Source: Methylomonas sp. (GTDB taxonomy: Bacteria > Pseudomonadota > Gammaproteobacteria > Methylococcales > Methylomonadaceae). From it: a stretch of 5,473 nt of DNA. Below are positions 1 to 4,348 of the stretch, piece after piece (position 1 is the first letter of the stretch; every line of letters begins with the position of its first letter). Made by a program: the position numbers and the translations under genes. The DNA is taken from the NCBI GenBank assembly GCA_026989715.1, contig JALSIU010000056.1, positions 1 through 5,473 on the forward strand, given 5' to 3'. The notes below the pieces were generated by a model. It did not search any database. It was not told the DNA's origin and worked only from the letters and a program-made list of their open reading frames with translations.

Positions 1-46
1 CTGATGTTACCGTTAATAAAGCAAGGCATAAATAAGTAATACGCAT
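1..46 (-). CDS. 5' end of a secreted-protein gene, cut by the window edge
   Basis: Only the first 15 codons are visible. Reading leftwards from an ATG at 46-44, the peptide is MRITYLCLALLTVTS: a basic residue followed by a hydrophobic stretch, as at the start of a Sec signal peptide or lipoprotein leader. A second in-frame ATG at 61-59 would add five residues (MLSNI). Neither start has a clear ribosome binding site, so the choice is open. The start lies about 45 bases beyond the stop of the cytochrome c gene on the same strand, with no visible terminator between them, so it is probably the third gene of the cd1-type operon. An export signal fits a periplasmic partner or maturation protein, but too little is visible to name a family. 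Confidence 0.5.
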   Translation of the reverse strand, partial: MRITYLCLALLTVTS

Positions 47-90
47 GATATTAGACAACATCAGTTAATTGGTGCGGCAAGCACTTTCCA

Positions 91-402
91 TCAAGGTTGC
101 AGGCGGCTGTAATAAGCGGCAATATTGTTAATATCGCGGTCGGATAAGGAACCTGCAATATTATTCATAATATCGGAGTGGCGCGTTTTATCACGATATT
201 GCTTTAGAGCTAATTGCAGGTAAGCATCATCACGCCCTGCTAAAGGCGGGAAGGGAGCTTCAGCACTGATATTGCGAATGCTATGACATTGCGCGCAAAC
301 TGCGGCGGCCTTGGATTTTCCGGCATAAATGCTGGCCGCTTGGCTGTTAAGGCTAAATGATAGCCCGAGGACAGGTAAGCAAGCGTAAGCGAATAGTTTC
401 AT
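91..402 (-). CDS. Small periplasmic class I cytochrome c (c553/c4-like)
   Basis: This 103-residue protein has a signal peptide of about 22 residues (hydrophobic core PVLGLSFSL, likely cleavage after NSQA), leaving a mature domain of about 81 residues. Haem is attached at CAQCH (residues 36-40), with His40 as proximal ligand. Met79 in HSDIMNN is the only methionine after the signal region and the likely distal ligand. The pattern of PPLAGR, then LKQYRDKTRHSDIM, then LSDRDINNIAAYYS is typical of cytochrome c553 and of half of a c4. It should carry single electrons in the periplasm. Its ATG lies 5 bases after the stop of the cd1-type gene, and its GGAG ribosome binding site sits within the last codons of that gene, so translation is probably coupled. 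By position it could donate electrons to the d1 protein, as NirM does for NirS. It is not close enough to NirM or NirC for me to use either symbol. Confidence 0.85.
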   Translation of the reverse strand: MKLFAYACLPVLGLSFSLNSQAASIYAGKSKAAAVCAQCHSIRNISAEAPFPPLAGRDDAYLQLALKQYRDKTRHSDIMNNIAGSLSDRDINNIAAYYSRLQP

Positions 403-407
403 TAGAC

Positions 408-1979
408 TTACTCCATTTCATCAGGTGATAAACCACGCGTCATATATTTCACACGGCCACGTGAAAAAATACCTGCAGGGCTTTCCATTTGGATATTCGC
501 CATTTTCTTTAAAGAGAATGAATCATACACAATTACTTCATCGCCTGCATAGCCCGCACTGATATATAAGAACTTACCATCAGCACTGTATTCAGGAAAA
601 TAAGCATGTCCGCCAACATCTAAAGTTTTCACGACTTCTAAGGATTTTTTATCAATTAATTGTACAGTGCGAGCGCGGCGGTCTTTGGTGATAATATCCA
701 CGGCAACATAAGGTGCGTTGGCATGTGCTGCTGGTGATTCAGTGCCGCCTGAAACAGGCACTTGTTTAACCAATTTCATGGTATCCAAGTCCCAAACGCT
801 GACTACAGTTTTATCACAGGTGCCGAAGTTAGTACCAAAGCCTAACGTGTGGCCATCGACTTTAACGACAGAGCCGCCGCCGACATGTGGTACACAACCC
901 GCCGGCAGTTTTTTAATAATTTTGCGTGTTTCTAAGTCAATGGCAGTCACAATGCTGTCATCATAAGACGCAACCATGAGCTTTTTACCTTTATGCGATA
1001 AGAAGGCATCATGCAAATGGCGACCGACATTTTTGATTTTGGTCACCGGAAAGCCAGGTTTTAAATCGACAACCCAAACTTGACCGGCATTTTCTAAGGC
1101 AATGGCAAAAATATCGGCATAAGGCGTGCCAATAATCATACCTGAATCAGAGCTGACCATTTTGCCATCAGGGTCGATACCTTCTAACTCAAAGGTTTTT
1201 AAGGGTTCTAAGGTATCGGCATCTAAAATGACCGCATTATGGGGCACAAATGAGCCGGCCATCAGGTATTTACCATCTCTGGAAATGCCGATGCCAGGAC
1301 CATTTAAGCCGGTTTTAATGCTACGCACCGCTTGCATAGTATATAAATCAACTTTATAGATTTCGGCGGTATCGGTTTTGACATAAGCCCAACGCTCATT
1401 AGCTGGGCTGAACTCAATAATATGGGCGGCGGTGACAGTGGGGACTTTGCCGATGATAGTGTGCGTTTTACTATTAATAAACACCGCTTCCGAACCTTGC
1501 CCACGACCGTATTTACCCCGCGCCGCGACCCCGATAATATCGTCCATGCTGTCGATTTTAAAGTTTGGCTTATTCGGTAATGTAGACTCATCTTTAACAT
1601 AAACTTGTAAAGAAGCCTGCATGTCTTTAATCGTCCACGCCGGATTAGCTAATTTAGGTGTCGCTTGAATATGCTTCACCATGTCGCGAATATCGCTATC
1701 AGACAAACGGCCATAGAATGGAGGCATTAAGGTTTCAAAACTGCCCGTCATAATCAAACTACGCAAAGCGGTTGGACTGCGGCCTTTTAAAGTCTCGGCA
1801 TTTAGAGCGGGGGCTAAATAGCCGCCGTGATCAGCCCCGTGGCAACTGGCACAGTTATCTTGATAAAGCTTATGCATCTTGTGATTATCTGATTTAGCCA
1901 TCACGCTTGCTGAGCTAAACAGCAAAGTGAGACTAGCGGCTAAAATGGACTGATTGCGAGTTGTTTTTGTTATTATCAT
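408..1979 (-). CDS. Cytochrome cd1 superfamily protein: cytochrome c domain plus haem d1 propeller (NirS/NirN-like)
   Basis: This 523-residue protein begins with a signal peptide of about 28 residues (likely cleavage after SVMA). A c-type haem domain follows at about 34-106, with CASCH (43-47) and probable distal Met85 in LMPPF. The linker PAWTIKDM (113-120) resembles the PEWGMKEM linker of NirS. Residues about 140-510 form the cytochrome d1 propeller (PF02239 type). Compared with Pseudomonas NirS from memory, His186 (AAHIIEFSP) matches the d1 axial ligand His182, while His323 (HLHDAF) and His365 (CVPHVGGG) match active-site His327 and His369. The ending ESPAGIFSRGR and the stretch GGHAYFPEYSADGK (His458) look more like NirN or NirF, the d1-maturation proteins. 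The fold, export and two haem types are well supported. Nitrite reductase (NirS), dihydro-haem d1 dehydrogenase (NirN) or a third role cannot be separated here. The start is the only ATG that precedes the signal peptide. Confidence 0.85.
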   Translation of the reverse strand: MIITKTTRNQSILAASLTLLFSSASVMAKSDNHKMHKLYQDNCASCHGADHGGYLAPALNAETLKGRSPTALRSLIMTGSFETLMPPFYGRLSDSDIRDMVKHIQATPKLANPAWTIKDMQASLQVYVKDESTLPNKPNFKIDSMDDIIGVAARGKYGRGQGSEAVFINSKTHTIIGKVPTVTAAHIIEFSPANERWAYVKTDTAEIYKVDLYTMQAVRSIKTGLNGPGIGISRDGKYLMAGSFVPHNAVILDADTLEPLKTFELEGIDPDGKMVSSDSGMIIGTPYADIFAIALENAGQVWVVDLKPGFPVTKIKNVGRHLHDAFLSHKGKKLMVASYDDSIVTAIDLETRKIIKKLPAGCVPHVGGGSVVKVDGHTLGFGTNFGTCDKTVVSVWDLDTMKLVKQVPVSGGTESPAAHANAPYVAVDIITKDRRARTVQLIDKKSLEVVKTLDVGGHAYFPEYSADGKFLYISAGYAGDEVIVYDSFSLKKMANIQMESPAGIFSRGRVKYMTRGLSPDEME

Positions 1980-2035
1980 AAGAATGCCTGTTGCCTTATA
2001 GGTAGGTTTACGAGAGGGACTGGCCTTTGTTTTTA

Positions 2036-2064
2036 ATCATAGAATTTAACACATCTTTTGTTAG
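2036..2064 (-). promoter_or_regulatory. Candidate sigma70 promoter of the cd1-type operon
   Basis: On the minus strand a -35-like CTAACA (2064-2059, 4 of 6 consensus bases) is separated by exactly 17 bases from a -10 TATGAT (2041-2036, 5 of 6). Transcription would start near 2029, giving a leader of about 50 bases before the ATG at 1979. The ribosome binding site there is weak (CAGGC about 10 bases upstream). The promoter lies between the regulator gene and the cd1-type gene, so the operon need not depend on read-through from the regulator. No clear FNR/Dnr-type dyad overlaps it. Confidence 0.4.
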
Positions 2065-2130
2065 AATTAAAATAATGTGGCGTAATCCATTAGGCTTTAT
2101 TGCATCCTCATGCCCAAAGAATTCAAGTTT

Positions 2131-3069
2131 TTATTGGGAGACAAAGTGAGTTTCCATAAATCGATTGCACAAGCTATTGACGGTTGCTTTTTGATACAGG
2201 ATAAAGTCAATAAATTCTTGGGCAATGGGGGAGAGTTGTTTGGCCTCATGGTGTACGGCATACCAAGTGCGCAATAATGGGAAACCTTGTACATCTAATT
2301 CTACTAAACATTTTGTTGCCAGTTCGAGTGTGACACTATGTCGAGAAAGTACCGAGATGCCTAGTCCTGCGATAACTGCTTGTTTTACGGTTTCACTGCT
2401 TCCGAGTATCATGCTGGGCGATAATTTTAGGTTATGGCTGAGCAAGGTATCTTCAAAGGCTTTGCGTGTACCTGAGCCTTTTTCACGTAAAATAAAGGGA
2501 TGCTTTAGTAATTCATGACACGGTATGTTTTTCTGTGAGGCTAAGGGGTGCTCGGGGTCAGCTAAGATGACAATGGGGTTTTCTATAATCGGGTAACGGG
2601 TTAAACGCATATTTTCCGGCACCAGCCCCATAATGATTAAATCGGCGGTGTTATTTTTTAAGCATTGAATGATTTGATTGCGATTGGCGACCTCTAAAGA
2701 TAAGCTGACTTTAGGGTGTTGTTGATGAAAAGCCCCTAAAAGATGCGGGGTAAAGTATTTGGCACTGGTGACGGCGGCAATTAAAAAATCTCCCTCGAGC
2801 TGGCCTTTTATGGCACTAAGCTTCATATCCATGTGTTCTATGCGTGCAAATATATCGCTACAGAACAAGTCAAGTTCATGGCCTGCTACGGTTAAGAAGA
2901 ATTTTTGGCCTATTTTTTCAAATAACGGCACACCTAAGTTATCTTCTAATTGTTTAAGTTGAATGCTGACCGCTGGCTGCGTTAGGCCTAATTTATTGGC
3001 GGCAGCCGAGTAACTTAGCAATTCTGCGACCTGCTGAAAGATTTTGAGTTGGTGTAAAGTGGCACGCAT
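2131..3069 (-). CDS. LysR-type transcriptional regulator, CbbR/PycR-like
   Basis: This 312-residue protein has the usual LysR length and layout. A winged helix-turn-helix occupies about residues 4-62, with the recognition region around SYSAAANKLGLTQPAVSIQL (19-38) and PLFEKIGQKFFLT. From about residue 93 there is a two-lobed effector-binding domain containing TSAKYFTPHLLGAF, PIVILADPEHPL and REKGSGTRKAFE. The SAKYF.PHL and GSGTR motifs mark the CbbR-like branch. I recall close similarity to the LysR regulator next to pyruvate carboxylase genes in Pseudomonas (PycR, PA5437). LysR proteins bind as tetramers at T-N11-A dyads, often in their own divergent promoter. The region to its right holds such a palindrome (3095-3110). 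The effector is unknown, and no cbb genes are visible. The start matches the family's MR.TL.QL beginning, although no strong ribosome binding site precedes it. Confidence 0.9.
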   Translation of the reverse strand: MRATLHQLKIFQQVAELLSYSAAANKLGLTQPAVSIQLKQLEDNLGVPLFEKIGQKFFLTVAGHELDLFCSDIFARIEHMDMKLSAIKGQLEGDFLIAAVTSAKYFTPHLLGAFHQQHPKVSLSLEVANRNQIIQCLKNNTADLIIMGLVPENMRLTRYPIIENPIVILADPEHPLASQKNIPCHELLKHPFILREKGSGTRKAFEDTLLSHNLKLSPSMILGSSETVKQAVIAGLGISVLSRHSVTLELATKCLVELDVQGFPLLRTWYAVHHEAKQLSPIAQEFIDFILYQKATVNSLCNRFMETHFVSQ

Positions 3070-3094
3070 AAGAGTATAGGTATAAATAAAAGTT

Positions 3095-3110
3095 AATAAT
3101 ATATATTATT
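3095..3110. promoter_or_regulatory. Perfect 16-bp palindrome, candidate LysR operator
   Basis: AATAATATATATTATT reads identically on both strands and lies 26 bases upstream of the regulator start, in the divergent intergenic region. It contains the T-N11-A spacing expected of LysR sites and sits directly upstream of the candidate rightward promoter, centred near -52 from its predicted start. The stretch is almost pure A/T, where palindromes arise easily by chance, so the operator role is inferred from position. Confidence 0.4.
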
Positions 3111-3113
3111 TAT

Positions 3114-3132
3114 ATTAATTATCATTAATTAT
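3114..3132. repeat. Direct repeat ATTAATTAT in the divergent promoter region
   Basis: ATTAATTAT occurs at 3114-3122 and again at 3124-3132. The copies start 10 bases apart, about one helical turn, and overlap the candidate -35 element. This spacing would place two protein contacts on the same DNA face, as for a LysR activation site, or it may be simple AT-rich low complexity. Confidence 0.4.
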
Positions 3133-3148
3133 TTTTTTCGCATATTAT
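3119..3148 (+). promoter_or_regulatory. Candidate sigma70 promoter of the secreted CX4CH cytochrome gene
   Basis: A -35-like TTATCA (3119-3124, 4 of 6) is followed after 18 bases by a -10 TATTAT (3143-3148, 5 of 6). Transcription would begin near 3155, about 70 bases before the ATG at 3226. The AT-rich surroundings make chance matches common. A short dyad GTGT-A-ACAC (3183-3191) lies in the predicted leader. Confidence 0.3.
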
Positions 3149-3210
3149 AGGATTCATTACCGTCTAGTGTTTTACCTGAAGTGTGTAACACCCATCGATA
3201 TTAATTTTTT

Positions 3211-3217
3211 AAAGGGA
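3211..3217 (+). promoter_or_regulatory. Ribosome binding site fixing the start at 3226
   Basis: AAAGGGA ends 8 bases before the ATG at 3226, directly ahead of a strong signal peptide, which fixes this start. Confidence 0.7.
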
Positions 3218-3225
3218 AATATATA

Positions 3226-4077
3226 ATGAACTTATTTAAACTAAAACCGGTTGTATTAGCGGTAGGGTTGAGTGCGTTATCAAATTTTGCTCTTGCCGAT
3301 ATCAGTACGTCTAAAGCCGTACTGGGCAATGATGGCAGAGATTATCTTGCGGCGAGTGCTAATTTTACTACGCCTGTGACGGGTGATTTATATCTTGCAA
3401 TAGGGGTGCAAGGGAAGTTACTATTTTTGGCCAATGGCGGAACCTTGTTGACAGAAACGGTGAGTCCTTTTGCGGCTAATCAGACTTATACAGGAGTCAT
3501 GCCTTTATTTTATTTTTCAACAGCAGGTATTCCCGCAGGGCGTTACCCTGTTTATCAGCTTGTTGCGCAGGCAGGGACTGACCCATTAAACTTTACTAAT
3601 TGGGTAGGTGGTTTGGCAGGTTTAAGCACCATTAACTTTATGATTGGTTTACCGGTTACACAAAGTGGCGATTTTGATGGCGATGGTTTTGCTGACAGTG
3701 ATTTAAATCGAGATGGTTATTATGATGACGACCATGATAAAGATGGTTATTATGATGATGACCATGATAAGGATGGTTATTATGATGACGATTATGATAG
3801 AGATGGCTGGCGTGATTCAGATAATCCTGATACGAATGATAACAATACGCCAGTAACAGGGGGAGCGTTAGGAAAAGAGTTATATGCGACGCATTGTTCT
3901 AGTTCTGGTTGTCATGGTGTAGACCCTTCCCGAGGAACCAATGAAATTTATGATGCAGTAAACCCTAGAGAAACGCGTGAAGCAATTAATAGAAATAAAG
4001 GTGGCATGGGCTTTTTAAATTTTCTAACCGATGCTGAGTTACAAGCGATAGCTGATTATGTGCGCAACCCTAACTAA
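3226..4077 (+). CDS. Secreted multidomain cytochrome c with Asp-rich calcium-type repeats and a CX4CH haem motif
   Basis: This 283-residue protein has a signal peptide of about 24 residues (likely cleavage after FALA). Residues about 25-147 form a probably beta-rich domain (GDLYLAIGVQGKLLFL, then PAGRYPVYQLVA) that I cannot name; it recalls segments of other secreted bacterial proteins. Residues 149-205 are Asp-rich, with DxDxDGxxD units as in thrombospondin type 3 or EF-hand-like calcium-binding repeats, including three near-identical 10-residue units (163-192). The C-terminal domain (about 214-283) is cytochrome c-like: ELYATH, then CSSSGCH (224-230), probable distal Met261 in GGMGFL, and LTDAELQAIADYVRN. 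Two extra residues lie between the haem cysteines (CX4CH instead of CX2CH). An exported electron carrier stabilised by calcium is the likeliest role. The gene lies between the LysR gene (divergent) and pycA (same strand, 271 bases downstream). The partner and pathway are not known. Confidence 0.8.
   Translation: MNLFKLKPVVLAVGLSALSNFALADISTSKAVLGNDGRDYLAASANFTTPVTGDLYLAIGVQGKLLFLANGGTLLTETVSPFAANQTYTGVMPLFYFSTAGIPAGRYPVYQLVAQAGTDPLNFTNWVGGLAGLSTINFMIGLPVTQSGDFDGDGFADSDLNRDGYYDDDHDKDGYYDDDHDKDGYYDDDYDRDGWRDSDNPDTNDNNTPVTGGALGKELYATHCSSSGCHGVDPSRGTNEIYDAVNPRETREAINRNKGGMGFLNFLTDAELQAIADYVRNPN
3712..3801 (+). repeat. Three tandem 30-bp coding repeats (DGYYDDDHDK units)
   Basis: Three in-frame units start at 3712, 3742 and 3772. 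Units 1 and 2 both encode DGYYDDDHDK and differ at only two third-codon positions. Unit 3 encodes DGYYDDDYDR. A degenerate fourth unit (DGWRDSDNPD) follows at 3802 and a degenerate one precedes. The near-identity at DNA level suggests recent tandem duplication. They form the core of the calcium-type segment of the secreted cytochrome. Confidence 0.9.
3895..3915 (+). other. CX4CH haem-attachment motif
   Basis: The codons TGT TCT AGT TCT GGT TGT CAT encode CSSSGCH (residues 224-230). Four residues separate the cysteines, against two in ordinary c-type haem sites. CX4CH sites are known in some multihaem cytochromes such as tetrahaem cytochrome c3. The downstream GGMGFL and the C-terminal helix LTDAELQAIADYV support a real cytochrome fold. 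Confidence 0.75.
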
Positions 4078-4221
4078 GAATACTAGGCAACAGGTGAAGA
4101 AGTGGTCGATTTGCTGCGATGTATGACAGGTGGCGCGGTGGCTCTATGGGGTTGTATATTTTTCTTTGTAAAGTGATACGAGTTTTGCATTTTTTTAAGG
4201 AAAATACTGGGTTAAGAGTTG

Positions 4222-4249
4222 AACTGAGGGCTTAATATTATTCTCAGTT
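4222..4249 (+). repeat. Inverted repeat, 7-bp stem AACTGAG/CTCAGTT
   Basis: AACTGAG (4222-4228) and CTCAGTT (4243-4249) are perfect inverted copies around a 14-base AT-rich loop. In RNA, two G-U pairs could extend the stem inwards. On the plus strand A-rich sequence follows, not a T run, so it is not a standard intrinsic terminator. A processed 3' end, a protein site or chance are all possible. Confidence 0.5.
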
Positions 4250-4271
4250 AAAGAAAAAAGGGCACCATATT

Positions 4272-4302
4272 GGGGTATGCTTTGCTTTAGGGGGGATACC
4301 TC
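4272..4302 (+). repeat. Leader hairpin upstream of pycA, GGGGTAT/ATACCTC
   Basis: GGGGTAT (4272-4278) can pair with ATACCTC (4296-4302) as seven pairs, one of them G-U, around a 17-base loop containing TTTGCTTTAGGGGGG. It lies 47-77 bases before the pycA start. No known riboswitch class is recognised, and no T run follows directly. Confidence 0.35.
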
Positions 4303-4335
4303 ACTTTATAAAATATCAGCTTTCTTTAAAAGCAT

Positions 4336-4339
4336 TGAG
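4336..4339 (+). promoter_or_regulatory. Ribosome binding site supporting a GTG start for pycA
   Basis: TGAGGA around 4336-4341, with core GAGG, lies about 8 bases before GTG at 4349. No in-frame ATG is nearby, and the family's usual N-terminus (KILIANRGEIAVR) follows at once, so GTG is the start. Confidence 0.65.
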
Positions 4340-4348
4340 GAAACAATA

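Larger units (their letters stand above)
4078..4348 (+). other. Intergenic region between the secreted cytochrome gene and pycA
   Basis: I see no convincing gene in these 271 bases. They contain a short direct repeat GGTGGC (4129-4134 and 4137-4142), T-rich runs at 4158-4167 and 4190-4196 without a strong stem before them, and two hairpins described separately. A weak promoter candidate for pycA is TATAAA at 4307-4312, but its -35 match (TTGCTT at 4282-4287) is poor and the 19-base spacing is too long. Whether pycA has its own promoter or is read through from the cytochrome gene cannot be decided. Confidence 0.5.

Noticed and set aside
718..1359. Plus-strand open frames (718-966 and 1126-1359) opposite the cd1-type gene
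   Set aside because: They lie antisense inside a well-supported gene, encode no recognisable motif and have no clear ribosome binding site.
1304..1600. Minus-strand open frame within the cd1-type gene in another frame
   Set aside because: It overlaps conserved propeller codons of the real gene and its peptide has no family features.
2030..2052. Possible FNR/Dnr-type box upstream of the cd1-type gene
   Set aside because: The AT-rich stretch around TTAATCATAGAATTTAA does not give the TTGAT-N4-ATCAA dyad; the halves do not match as inverted repeats.
2097..2294. Minus-strand open frame overlapping the 3' end of the LysR gene
   Set aside because: It is mostly contained in the regulator's coding sequence in another frame and encodes nothing recognisable.
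2225..2962. Plus-strand open frames opposite the LysR gene
   Set aside because: They are antisense to conserved regulator sequence and have no start signals or motifs.
3712..3801. Tandem repeats as a possible CRISPR array
   Set aside because: The units are directly adjacent with no spacers and lie in frame inside a protein-coding gene.
4171..4197. Possible intrinsic terminator ending in a T run after the secreted cytochrome gene
   Set aside because: The only stem available before the T run is about five A/T-rich pairs with a wobble, too weak to call.
4119..4235. Open frame for a 38-residue peptide between the cytochrome gene and pycA
   Set aside because: It has no ribosome binding site, and its peptide (starting MYDRWRGGSMG) has no recognisable signal or domain.
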